Assembly: GCF_012489685.1 (NCBI RefSeq)
Contig: NC_080043.1
Span: 83,468,292-83,532,291, forward strand
From: Lotus japonicus
Taxonomy: Eukaryota; Streptophyta; Magnoliopsida; Fabales; Fabaceae
Direction: 5' to 3'
DNA length: 64,000 nt
Shown here one piece after another: positions 35,978 through 47,516 of the stretch. The position numbers and the translations under genes are program-made. The notes below the pieces were generated by a model. It was not told the DNA's origin. It searched no databases and saw only the letters and a list, made by a program, of their open reading frames with translations. The first letter of the stretch is position 1; each line of letters begins with the position of its first letter.

Positions 35978-36614
35978 AACATGAGATCAACATTACTTGT
36001 AACTTGTCTTCAAATTGGTCGTGGATGCTCTGCTGTCAACTCTCTGAGTTCCTTCATGGCTTCATATTTTCTTAGGTACACAGTGTCTCTATGAAAAAAC
36101 AAACCTAAATTAGTGAGATAAAAAAAAACAAATCAAAGAACAAAAGTAGAAGTGCAAAAGTGTCAGTGACATAGAGTTAACAAAGCATGCATATGCACCG
36201 AATTTTCAGGGAGACTCATGATGAAGATACAAATGATTCCTGACAATTCTAAGTTGTTCTCATGGGAGACTTATGATGAAGATCTGTCTTAAGACCTAAT
36301 TTATCAACAGAGGCTGCACAATGCACCAAAAGAACAAAAAGATCTATGAAAGAGGCATGTCTTTAGTGCAGTAGTATGTGCTGTTAACAGATTGGAGCAA
36401 TAACATCAAGATAAAAGATTCAAAGATTCAAATAAACTAAAGACAACAAAATACAAAGGGCATAGTTTGAAATTCTAATTATTACCCCTATTTTTCCTTT
36501 CACAGGTGGACTTGTGTTTGAAAAAATTGGTCCGCAAAAGTTAATATAGTAAAACATACAGATTCTATGTCAGTTGGGAGTATTAGGAGAGAATGGATGC
36601 ATGGGTTCTTAATT

Positions 36615-37222
36615 CTATGCAGTTTTTTCCATGGCTTGTTCAGAATGCAGCCAGACAATCAAGATGGCAGTAAAAAGGAAAACGAAAGCAGCTAGTGGGC
36701 AGACACCTGAAATTATGGATGAAAGTGGCTCATTTTGATCATTTTACCATCAGCATATTGCTTAAAGGTGTGCTGCGAATACAAATAATCATAAAACAAT
36801 TTTAGATGAACCACTTTCTCCATAAGCTCCACAAACATGGTGGTAAACCACAAAAATGATTGCAAGATTATTAGAGCTATTCGTGCATCGGTAAGGTAGA
36901 ATCAGAAAGTTGAAGGGCTGAATCAGAAAAATAACCTGAAAGACTCTATGAGGCAACAACCATAAAGCAGATGCTGGAAGTAAAGGTAGGGTAGAAACAC
37001 CTTCGTTAATTAATGAATTGATTTTTCAAAGTATAGAGAAAAAAAATATGATTTGAGGGCAACTTTGAAGCAATAATACACTCACCGATTATGGATCAAG
37101 AAGTGGATGAACGAAATATAACAGAGGCAGTGAATTGAAAAAACAAAGAAGAAAATTAATTTAAAAACATTGAAAGGATAAAGCGAAAGAGGAAAAACCT
37201 GAGACATGGCAGCGGAGAGCAT
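36615..37222 (-). CDS. Candidate micro-gene: 46-aa single-pass membrane peptide
   Basis: Three coding exons join in frame: 37222-37199, 36772-36748 and 36706-36615 (24+25+92 = 141 nt). All junctions are GT-AG (CAG|GT, CGCAG|, GATG|GT, TTTCAG|). The product is MLSAAMSQ + HTFKQYAD + GVCPLAAFVFLFTAILIVWL + HSEQAMEKTA, with one strong hydrophobic span and a short polar C-terminus. An in-frame TGA lies immediately before the ATG at 37222; a second ATG is at 37207. A 5' UTR intron is also plausible (donor at 37464, acceptor at 37322). Function unknown and I do not recognise a family. A further minus-strand block at 36091-36010 (a frame with KYEAMKELRELTAEHPRPI and stop, after a TTCATAG acceptor) may be a 3' UTR or alternative exon. 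Confidence 0.45.
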
Positions 37223-37931
37223 TCAAGGTGGTACATCTGCTACTGCTGAAGCAAGGCTTATTGCTATTGCTGGAACTTCAGCCTCTCTTGCATTCTCTGC
37301 TCTCCTTCCTAATCCTAAGCCCTATAACAACATTACCCAAGATTTACATCAAACGGAAACAGAAAACTTAAAAATCCCAATCTCAATTAGGGAAAACAAA
37401 AAGAGGGAGGTAAAAATAAAAAGAAAGAAACAGAGCAGAGAAAATGAGGTAGAAGACTGTTAACCTCGGTAGAACATTGTAGAAGAAGAAATAGATGTTC
37501 CATCGGCAATCCGTGACTCATTTTCTCATTTTCAATCTTCACTCTGACGCTCTTCTCTCCTCTTCTTCCGAATCCAAACCCTACCGCCAGCGGCATTCTC
37601 CTCCCTTGGTTCTGTAGAGCGCCGTATCCAGAATGCTAAACAAAGTCTGAGAATAAATAGAAAAGAGGTTGAAAGAGAAACCGACGAAATTAAATAAGGA
37701 AAACAGAAGAGACAAAGGTTCTCAACGGATACGTCAGGAATGAAAGCAGCCAAGACAATGCAATTGGAAGCCCAAAGAGCACATCTATGAGCAACGACTG
37801 AGATTGATTCTGAAGGAACAAAATATACATATTTACTGATATAACCATATTTACATTTTGTGTGCTATGCAATAAATTATTGAATTCCATATTTGCCCTC
37901 CTGACTGCAAAAACTCTCCCTTTATATAGTT

Positions 37932-37957
37932 TATAGATAGATAGATAGATAGATAGA
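37932..37957 (+). repeat. (GATA)n microsatellite
   Basis: Six or so tandem GATA/ATAG units, followed at 38145-38166 by a second short TA/GATA run. Confidence 0.85.
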
Positions 37958-38219
37958 TGTATTTAATAAAAAAATTATTACATAATTTAATTCAAAGGTT
38001 ACATCATATTGGCATGTGTAAAGTCAAAAAACAAAAAGATTGACATGTTTTAAAAGTTACATTATATTGAAAGTTGAATAGAAATTTAATTTGTTTAACT
38101 TTATTGTTTAATGCATTTAATACTTATAGCTCAAGTGAGCTTTACATATATATATAGATATAGATAGTTGGCAAATATAAGACCTACATAATTAAAGTTT
38201 GGAAGAAGTTTAAAGGGTA

Positions 38220-38600
38220 GGATAGAGCCCTTTCTAGGGTAGGAAAGGGAGGTTTTGATCAAAACGTGGTTCAGATATGTCGTGTTTGGCCTTGCAGAAT
38301 GGCCTCTATGTTCAAATCGAGGGATTAGTTAGTAAATTTTAGTGGAACAATGATGCTAATAGGAGGAAAATTCGTTGGCATAAGTGGAATAAGTTGTGTC
38401 AACCAAAAAATGCGATGATCTTAGTTTATGTGATTTGAAATATTTTAACACTGCCTTTAAGTAGGGTTTTCAAAGCTATTCACTTCTCTCATGGTGATTT
38501 GTTTAATGCGAAATAAAGTTATCGCTCGAGTTATGTTTGGTCTAGTATTCTCCAATCTAGTTAGATTTTAAAACAATGCGGTCTTTGAAGGATTTGTTAC
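38220..38600 (+). pseudogene. LINE (L1-type) reverse-transcriptase C-terminal relic
   Basis: Broken frames give WNNDANRRKIRWHKWNKLCQ-like text near 38340-38400, then LKYFNTA and SSYVWSSILQS near 38440-38570. These match the region after the RT domain and the zf-RVT segment of plant L1 retrotransposons. Stops and frame changes are frequent, so it is inactive. Confidence 0.6.
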
Positions 38601-38873
38601 TCAATAGGTGGCACGACTAATTTAGTAACTCCATCTGATTTTCAGAACATTGAAAAGATTATTTTGACAAAAATATCATTCTTTTATTTTTTTTAACCAA
38701 TAATTTTTTTCAATTAATAAAACTTTGATAATATAAATTTTTCAAATATAAAAAATACAAATAAAGCCTATATTAAAAAACAAAACATTTAAGTGCGGGA
38801 AACAAGATTTACTTCAATTACAAACAAAAAAGAACTCTAATTATGAATTAGTAATTACTAATTAGGCCTCGTT

Positions 38874-39114
38874 TGAGAATACAATTTAATTAAGTGCTTA
38901 TTCATAAGCTATTTTTAAAAATTTATTGAAATAAATTGAAAATATGCTATATATAAGCATAAGCTTTTTTTCATAAGCTATTCTGAAAGCTTATGAAAAT
39001 AAGCTCAAAACAGCTTATGGTAGATCATAAGTTGTTTTCATAAGCTCTCACAAACACTGACATAAGCGCTTATGCTATCAGATAAGCTCAAATAAGCTCT
39101 TCCCAAATAATTAG
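38874..39114. mobile_element. Palindromic legume-style MITE, copy 2
   Basis: Same family and orientation as 34267-34520, with the same AGCTTATG/CATAAGCT arms. It ends about 5 bp from the Mutator-like element at 39129. Confidence 0.7.
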
Positions 39115-39128
39115 GTGTCTTGTTTTGG

Positions 39129-40666
39129 GAAAAATTTATTATGGACCACTTTTGTGTGGTGCAAAGTTGCACCACTCCCTTTTGACCCACAATAGCAAGT
39201 TTTTTAAAAAAAATTAAAAAACATATTTTTTTAATCTTTAATTAATTATTAGGTTAATTGAATTATCTAAAATTAATTACAACAATTTGTGATATTTATT
39301 AATTATAATCTAGTTATCTCTCTAAATCAAATCCATTTCTTCTTCATCTAAGTCCAGATCCAAGATGTTGGACATTTTCTCCTCCTCCTCCGCCGTTTCT
39401 TATCAATTACAATTGCTTATATCATTTGCACTGGAATCCATTGGCATCATGGAGTTGCAAGTGGTTGCTCAACTTCTGCAGCAAATTTATAATTAAACAC
39501 TGGGAGAAAACAACCTCCAATGGCATTAAACAATAACTCAAATTTTTGTTCCATCAAATTTTAGGTAGTACATTTCAAAAATAAATCTAACTTTAAATAC
39601 ATCAAGCACCAGCAATTCACAAGCGGAGCTTAAAAACAGGTGTTTCTGAATCTGATTTTCAACACCCAGTGGTTAGAAGCTTGGGTTTTTCTTCAACACT
39701 CTTTGCAGATCCCATTTTCTCATCTCCTCATGAAATTAGAAAACTGAATCAGAGAAATAGGAACGAAAACTATTAGAAATCCATTTCACAACCCAAAAGA
39801 AGGAGCTGCAGACCTAATAGAAGAAGAAGAAGTTGCAGACCTCTCCCTCCATATCTTCATCTCATCTTTCTCACTCTGCACGTCTCCCTCCACCGAACCC
39901 ACACCAGCAAACCACAACCCAGAACCACCTCTTCGCACCAGACCCTCAGCCACCGCGCCGCGACCAGAACCCCCACCGCGCCGAAAAAACAAAGCTTTTT
40001 CTTCTGGGCATTCTCGAAGAAACGAGTTGGGTTTGATTTGTGGTTGAGTGGAAGCTTGGAGAAGATGAGTGAGATAGTGGTGGTGGAAAAAACCCAACCC
40101 CACCCAGAAACTGAGCCCACAAACCCCTTCTTCCCTCTCACAATAGATCTACTATAACTGAGAAAGGAAAACCAGAGAAGAAAATCCAAGACTTTTTTTT
40201 TTCAGATCTCAAACCATTGTTACAGATACAACTTCAACCTATCATATGGTGTCTGGAGAGGGGGAGCTTGAAGCTTGTAACCCAGAAACCCGACCAAAAA
40301 CCCAGAAACTTTGAAGCTTTGAACGAGAACCATGATCTACAGAAGAGGAGGAGGAAGAGGAAACAGATTTCAGTGTTTGGTGAGCTGGGTTTCAGATCTG
40401 GGGGGTGAGGGTCGAACCAATGGGTGGTGGCGGTGGGGGCAGCGGTGGTTGGGTGGATGATGAGAGGATGAGAGGTTTTGATTTCTGAAATTAGGAGGTA
40501 GAAGATGAAGAGGAGAGAGGAGAGAGGAGAGATTCTAGGGAATTTGGTTTTAATTAATTTAATTAAAATTATCACAAATTAATTATTGTGATTAATAAAT
40601 ATGTATTTTTATTATTTTTTTAAAAACCGGGAAACCTTCCATAGCAGGTCAAAAGGAGGGCCTCCC
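39129..40666. mobile_element. Putative Mutator-like element (1.5 kb) flanked by 9-bp repeats
   Basis: The nine bases TTGTTTTGG sit at 39120-39128 and 40667-40675. Inside, the ends are long, imperfect inverted repeats: on the left CTTTTGACCCACAATAGCAAG plus a TTTTTTAAAAAAA run, and on the right (reverse complement) CCTTTTGACCTGCTATGG plus TTTTTAAAAAAAT. Both continue into AT-rich sequence with AATTTGTGATAAT-type text. A 9-bp duplication and long inverted ends are typical of Mutator. The interior (39650-40500) is richer in GC and has open frames on both strands (40103-39786 minus, 39833-40036 plus). I recognise no transposase, so it may be a carrier (Pack-MULE-like) or filler. Confidence 0.55.
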
Positions 40667-40889
40667 TTGTTTTGGTAGAAATCTCTTGGTTTTTTGAATC
40701 CAAAAAAAAGTCTATGTGGGTTCGCGAGGTTAGTAACTAGTAGGCAGTAGCAATCAACACACTCACCTCACCTCACCTCTGACACCTCATTTCTTTCTTT
40801 ATACTACTCACATCATCTTCCTATCTCTCTCTCTCTCTTTTCCCTCATTCACCGCTCACTCACTCCCAATCTCACAAACGACGAACAAC

Positions 40890-43800
40890 ATGATGGGTGG
40901 CACCGCCGTCTCCGCCCGTTCAACCGCCGCCATCTCCGTCGCTATCCTCCTTCTCATCTCCTCCGCCCACTCCTTCTACCTCCCCGGCGTTGCTCCTCGC
41001 GATTTCCAAACCGTAAGTCTCCCATTCCCCCTCTCTCGTTACTCTCCTTCGAATTTCTACGCGATGCGCTTCTTTGCTTTCTCGATCACTGCTGATTCCT
41101 CGTGAAATTGCCTGGATCTAGGGTTTTAGCTCTGATCTGTGTTGATTCCTTTGCCCTCTTCTTCATTCGCTTGCAATTATTACTATTATTATTGTTGATT
41201 ATCATTATTAGAACTCAATTTTTGTTCTGGTTACTACTATCATGATTTCGCTGGTGGTTTGTTGTTAGAATTTATTGTCTGATGGAACCCTTAGTTATGC
41301 TTAAGGATACTCATTTTGTCAATTAATCTCTGGTGATATTCATTTTCAGTTTCGAGCTCATTCATCACCGTTTTAGTGTTAATTGTTATTCTTCTCTGTT
41401 GTAAGGCTCCTCATCATGTGTGTTGAGCATAGTAGTCAATCGCGGATCGCGGATGACCCCCAAAAATGAAATCCCATACAAGGGAAGGCCGCTATTGGCC
41501 GTGAATGGTATTCGCGGCCCCAATCCCGTCGCAGACCCCTGCCGCGCACTATCGATAACTATGGTGTTGAGTGATAAATCTTGATTTTGATTTTGATAAT
41601 TGGTAGGTGCATGTGAAACTGTTTGTTAGATAGGGATGTGTGGTATGTGGTCGCGTGTGATTTGTGAATTCGTAATTTTTTAGTTTTGATTTGGAAAGTG
41701 TGGTTGAGATTGAGAACGTTTTGTCTCAATTTGTTGATTTTTTTGGGTTCTAGTTTTATTGCTTGTGCTTGAAGATTTTGATTTCTTGTTTCTTCTGTGG
41801 GAACAGGGTGATGCCCTTTATGTCAAAGTGAACAAATTATCATCTACCAAGACTCAACTTCCGTATGACTACTACTACTTGAAGTATTGCAAACCCTCCA
41901 AGATTCTGAACAGCGCAGAAAATTTGGGAGAGGTTCTTCGAGGCGATCGTATTGAAAATTCTATATATACGGTGGGTATCTATCACCTCTTCCTGTAACA
42001 ATTGGATAACATGGCCATGGAATTCAGTGACTATTGTTTGTTTTGTTATGCCAACCTAAGGAATTTTGTTCTCTTTTCCCCTCAGTTTCACATGAGGAAA
42101 GAACAGTCTTGTACTGTTTCTTGTCATCAAATTTTGGATGCTGAAGCTGCGAAGAATTTTAAAGAAAAAATTGATGATGAATATCGAGTGAACATGTAAG
42201 TGTTCAGTATACTGAGGCCGGTACCTAGTTATATAGTAGTATTATGAATTTATCAAATTACTCTTCTGAGATTTGTAGGCCAGTTTATACTTTATAGGTT
42301 TCTTTCGGCTTTGTATTTCTTTGATCCTTAAAGCTTTGAATTGAACATGCAGGATTTTGGATAACCTTCCAGTTGCTGTTCTTAGACAAAGGAGGGATGG
42401 AAGTCAATCAACAACATATGAGCATGGTTTTCGTGTTGGGTTCAAGGGAAACTATCAAGGGGTATAACTCAGCTTGAATTTCTATTGTGGAATTTCAATT
42501 ATCATTTTTGTCTTCTGATTCTTACAATTTTCCAATTTTCCTGCAGAGCAAGGAAGAGAAATATTTTATCAATAACCACTTGAGTTTTAGAGTCATGTAT
42601 CACAAGGATCCTGAAACTGGTTCTGCTCGCATTGTTGGATTTGAGGTCACACCAAACAGGTCTTGTTCTTTTCTTCACCTTCCTAACTCTCTCTCTCTCT
42701 CTCTCTACATATGTGTGTGTGTTTATGTATCTGCTTACGGGGTAGTTCATTCTTATGTTGGCATAACATGGCCGTTGGATTTTATTTTTTATATCTGGAA
42801 TTGGATGTTGTTTGGAAGAAAGCAAGCTGGAACTGATTAGTTGGATGATTTTCTAATAGATCTTACCTATGTGGTGATATAGCTTTTGTTCTAATAATAT
42901 TTTGTCATAGACATCTTATGGATGGTCTCTTAGATACTCCTGTCCTCTTTCCTGATAGGTATCATACTTTTTGCTTTTTACAATTTTGCTTGTTCACCTG
43001 TGTTGAGTATATTTTTTATAATAGAGTACCTAACTACCTATATATATGATTGCTTTCTTGTTACATTTCAAATGACTGCTTAAGGTATGTTCTGTCTCTC
43101 TTATGAGTTCTACAAATGTAAACAGTATTAATCATGAATACAAGGAGTGGAATGACAAAAATCCGCAAGTAACAACATGTAATAAAGATACCAAGAATTT
43201 GATGCAAGGTAGTACTGTCCCACAAGAAGTTGATACAGGCAAGGACATCGTATTCACATATGATGTTTCCTTTAAGGTATTGCTGATTGAAAGCTTGACA
43301 TTCATCAACTCTCACCTCATCCATTATATGACTCTATAAGCTAAGTTTTCTGCCCCTTTTCCAGGAAAGTGATATCAAATGGGCATCACGATGGGACACA
43401 TATCTTCTAATGAATGATGATCAGATCCACTGGTTTTCTATCATAAACTCTCTGATGATTGTGCTTTTCCTTTCTGGAATGGTGGCAATGATCATGATGA
43501 GGACTCTTTACAGAGACATTGCCAATTATAACCAGCTAGAAACCCAAGATGAGGCCCAAGAAGAAACAGGGTGGAAACTTGTTCATGGAGATGTTTTCAG
43601 GGCACCAGTCAATTCAAATTTGCTTTGTGTTTATGTTGGTACTGGTGTTCAGATCTTTGCAATGACACTTGTGACAATGATATTTGCTTTGCTAGGGTTC
43701 CTATCTCCGTCCAATCGGGGTGGTCTCATGACTGCAATGGTTCTATTGTGGGTTTTTATGGGTTTATTTGCTGGCTACTCCTCAGCACGTTTGTACAAGA

Positions 43801-44522
43801 TGTTCAAGGGCACAGAGTGGAAGAGGAATACCTTAAAAACTGCATTTATGTTTCCAGGCATACTTTTCGCTATCTTCTTTGTGCTGAATGCTTTAATCTG
43901 GGGGGAAAAGTCCTCTGGAGCAGTCCCTTTTGGAACAATGTTCGCTCTAGTCTGCCTATGGTTTGGTATTTCAGTGCCCTTGGTCTTTGTGGGCAGTTAC
44001 TTGGGTTTTAAAAAACCAGCAATTGAAGACCCTGTGAAGACTAATAAAATTCCTAGGCAGGTACCTGAGCAGGCATGGTACATGACACCCGTCTTCTCTA
44101 TTCTTATTGGTGGCATTCTTCCATTTGGTGCAGTGTTCATCGAGCTCTTCTTTATCCTGACATCAATATGGCTAAACCAGTTCTACTACATCTTTGGCTT
44201 CCTTTTCATAGTGTTTGTTATCCTATTGATCACCTGTGCAGAGATTACGGTTGTGCTTTGCTACTTCCAATTGTGCAGTGAAGACTACAACTGGTGGTGG
44301 AGAGCTTACCTTACTGCTGGATCCTCAGCTCTGTACCTCTTCCTTTACTCAATTTTCTATTTCTTCACTAAGTTGGAGATTACAAAGCTGGTCTCGGGCA
44401 TCCTTTACTTTGGATATATGGTAATTGGTTCATATGCCTTCTTTGTGTTGACTGGAACTATTGGCTTCTATGCTTGCTTCTGGTTTGTCCGCAAGATCTA
44501 CTCTTCTGTGAAGATTGACTGA
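40890..44522 (+). CDS. Transmembrane 9 superfamily (EMP70/nonaspanin) protein, complete, 642 aa
   Basis: Golgi/endosomal nine-span membrane protein of the TM9SF family (plant EMP/TMN), linked to secretory-pathway sorting. Exons: 40890-41012, 41807-41971, 42086-42195, 42353-42461, 42547-42659, 43126-43276, 43365-44522; total 1929 nt. Residues 1-30 form a signal peptide (…ISVAILLLISSAHS). The lumenal domain follows with FYLPGVAPRDFQTGD and YEHGFRVGFKGNY. All nine spans lie in the last large exon, from about residue 282. Conserved segments include GWKLVHGDVFRAP and SEDYNWWWRAYLTAGSSALY. The C-terminus is RKIYSSVKID; the final K-x-D is the COPI-binding Golgi-retention signal known in plant EMPs. 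The ATG at 40890 is followed directly by a second Met at 40893. Introns are GT-AG; intron 1 carries a hAT MITE. The gene appears intact. Confidence 0.97.
41428..41563. mobile_element. 136-bp hAT-type MITE in TM9SF intron 1
   Basis: The left end is CATAGTAGTCAATCGCGG and the right end, reverse-complemented, is CATAGTTATCGATAGTGCGC. Perfect 8-bp target duplications GTGTTGAG flank it (41420-41427 and 41564-41571). The interior is GC-rich with GCGGATCGCGG and GGCCGCTATTGGCC palindromes. It is of the same type as 8821-9338 and 10288-10469. Confidence 0.82.
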
Positions 44523-45510
44523 TTACAAGCGCCATATACTGGATGTTACATGACGCTGAACCTGAGGCTGAATGAGAGGACTGGAGGGAAATATTGTTGA
44601 GAAAGTGTCCTGCCCCTCCCTTGAAAGCCCTTTTTGTTTGTTAGAGTAGAACTTGCACTGATAATTTGTTGCACTATTTTCGAATTATCGTTGTCGTAGC
44701 TTTTGAAGTAATGATGTGATATCTGCATATATTTCCAAATGTCACCATGTATGGTGAGAATGATTGTCGTTAGGACCTGTTTTTGCTGACTCAAAATTCT
44801 TGTCGAACTAATATAACTAGGGTCCAATTGTATCCATGCAAGTTTACCTAGTTCATCACTTACCGGATTTAAAATGGATTTTTATGAACTGTTGAATCTG
44901 ATTACAGATTTGAGGTGCCCCATAGTACATTTTAAAATTAAGTTTGCTGTCCTGCAAGTAGGATTTACTCAAATGGAAATTTTAAAACATAGCTTTGTTT
45001 ACACTTTCAAAATTATTTTATTTCATTAAACAAAAATGACTTTTAAATTTACTTCTACACTCATTCTTACAAAAACTAATTTTCTAAAATATTCAATAAA
45101 ATGTTATTCAACGTAAGTTTAAAACAAATGGATAGGGAAGTTACATATAGGTAGAATTTCTTCAGTAGTTTCTTATATATACAAAGAAATACAAATTATC
45201 ACATTTGAGTACATGTAATGGGTAGGGAAGGGCCCATCTATGCTAATAATGGGACAATCACTCCCTAGGAGAATTTTTTTTCTTCATACAATATTATATA
45301 AATGTTATGTTTTCCTCGCAAAGATGTTTTACATTGCCTCCTCTAACCAACCAATGTTTATTTTGCTTAATTTGTTTTAAGTTTTAACTCTTATAACTCA
45401 TTTTCTTATGGTTGTGTTGCCCCTAGTAACTTAGCAAATATTAGAAATTGTGTCATTGCTAACTTCCACGCTTAATTTGATTATTTATCCCAATTTGTGG
45501 AAACAACTAT

Positions 45511-45774
45511 TCCCTCCGTTCCTTATAAACTGTCCACTTTAAATAAATTTTTTTGTTCCTATATATCTGTCCACTTAGAGTTTCAAGACAACATTAATTG
45601 ATGTTTTTCCAAGAAATGTCATTATAAAAACAATAAATGAAGAAAGATAAAATACATTCTAAATGGTGATATAGAAAAACAAATAATACTTTTATGAAAA
45701 TCAACACAATTAATTGTTTTCCTTAATTTGTGTGAACCTTCTCTTCCTGGACAGTTAAATAGGAACAGACGGAG
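45511..45774. mobile_element. Stowaway-type MITE downstream of the TM9SF gene
   Basis: The left end TTCCCTCCGTTCCTTATAAA and the right end, reverse-complemented, CTCCGTCTGTTCCTATTTAA are inverted repeats. TA flanks both ends (45509-45510 and 45775-45776). The subterminal CTGTCCA / TGGACAG pair repeats the family pattern seen at 29820-30077. Confidence 0.8.
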
Positions 45775-46078
45775 TATACAAGAAGATTGGAACCCATATT
45801 TCTTGCATGCATTTTAAGAAAGAAAAACAAGATAAAGCAAGTGATTGGAATGAGAGTTTCTCATGGGCAGGGGCAGGGTATCAACCAATTATCATTATCA
45901 TCCCAATAAAAAAAGCTTAATCAGCAGATAACACATATGATAATGGTACTGAAACACGGGAAATAAATTACATCGAGGAGTCTTAAATATCATTCGATAA
46001 GATTTAAATTCTAAACACAGGTAAGGGGTCAAGAAATTAAGTATAAAATCTGCTTTTACGGTGACATACCATCAATTG

Positions 46079-46150
46079 GTCATTGTAGTATAGTGGTAAG
46101 TATTCCCGCCTGTCACGCGGGTGACCCGGGTTCGATCCCCGGCAACGGCG
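46079..46150 (+). tRNA. tRNA-Asp (anticodon GUC)
   Basis: A 72-nt cloverleaf: acceptor GTCATTG, D arm with TAGTATAGTGGTAA, anticodon stem CCCGC/GCGGG with GTC at 46112-46114, T arm CCGGG-TTCGATC-CCCGG, and discriminator G. A T-run (46151-46155) provides Pol III termination. Compared with the usual plant tRNA-Asp acceptor GTCGTTG, position 4 is A, leaving an A-C mismatch with CAACGGC. It is either a slightly degraded copy or functional with one weak pair. No intron. Confidence 0.9.
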
Positions 46151-46155
46151 TTTTT

Positions 46156-47516
46156 GTTATTTTTGTGCTTGCTTTTTCCTATACAATGCTCAACCGAACA
46201 GCATATTTTATTGGGCCCAACAAAACAAGCAACCCAATTTTTTTCTTAAATGCTAATCAGAATGATGGGGATGGCCCTCCCATTTTAATTTTCAGTACAT
46301 ATACCCTTGAATTTTACAAGCTTATTTATTTCTATGATCAAAATTTTTATGTTCTTTTTGGTGTAAGAAAATTTTACTGTTTAGTAAGACAGTTTACATG
46401 TGGATCTTAGATGTGCTTGTTCACCTTTGTGTCTAAAATATTATAATTTAGTATATTTGAATGAGAAACCAAGTGATTGGATTTCTATATAATATGTATT
46501 TTTTATTATTATTTATTTATACCAAATTACCCCTTCACAAAAAAAGTAGTGTTGGGATTCACTAGCTAAGCTAACTCTGGTTAAATTTGGTTAATCTAAC
46601 AAATATCAGTAGCTTTAGCATACAAGAGATTTTCCATTTTTTTTACCTATGTGTTGTTATTGATGAGCCAGTGAGCCAATTCTCTCCCTCACTTCAAGGG
46701 GGAAAACAAACGAGAGCCTCCTATGAAATCAGAGTTAACAAACAAAAGAAACAAAATGCAACTAACAAAAAATGAATCATTTTTTTGTGCTAATAATTCT
46801 TCAAAAGAAATGTCAGAGAACATCATCTTTTCTTGTTCTCAATTAATAGGATTTCACCTTCCTTGATTGTTACAATATCATCAATCAAATTATCTTGTTC
46901 TACCATCCGAAATATTGAGTAAGGAACTAAGGATGATATCTCATTACACAAACACTGGTATAATATAGGAAATCAAAACAGTAGTAGGATCATGTAGATA
47001 CTAAAGCATGAGATGATTCTACAAGAATGAGAGCTTGAAAGAAAAACATGACTGAATTAAGCATGCTTGATAGTTGATCTTATTACATTGTAAGGTTTCT
47101 TAAAAGGAGAGTAACTGAATTGCTCTCTCCACCCATCTCCAAGGGAAAATTATAATATTACAAGAAGCAAGAGGCTTCCACACAAATAAAAAACCAATTT
47201 GCACATGGACTCAATCTATGTCGTCTCAATGTGGAACAAGCAACTTTTCACCTTCCTTCACCTCACCTTTGTATAACAGGCTCAACACCAATACATATGT
47301 ACACATAAAACACAATCATCCCAGCAATCCCTATAGGCTTTTCAACCAGAAGGTGTGTTGTGTTCATTTGCAACTTCACCTTGGTAAAAGCCAAATCAAT
47401 GCTTGTGGTGATCTAGAAGTAGAAACTTAGTTGACACCAAAACCTTGGGTTGAATTGCAGGAAAAGAAAAACAACTTGGAAACTTTATTCCATTTATTTT
47501 CTGAGGTTGAAAATGA
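46156..47516. other. Intergenic spacer between tRNA-Asp and the beta-galactosidase 3' end
   Basis: AT-rich with no supportable gene. The last few hundred bases before 47517 are the likely 3' UTR of the minus-strand beta-galactosidase. Confidence 0.5.

Noticed and set aside
37206..37463. Plus-strand 85-codon frame beginning MAAESIQGGTSATAEARLIA
   Set aside because: It looks protein-like at the start, but it lies antisense to the splice-supported micro-gene exon and degenerates into Lys/Glu-rich text. I found no splice continuation.
39786..40103. Minus-strand 105-codon Gly/Arg-rich frame in the Mutator-like interior
   Set aside because: GC-rich composition opens several frames on both strands here, and none shows a known domain. 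It is kept only as part of the element description.
43571..44424. Additional plus-strand frames inside the last TM9SF exon
   Set aside because: They are other-frame shadows of the 385-codon membrane exon.
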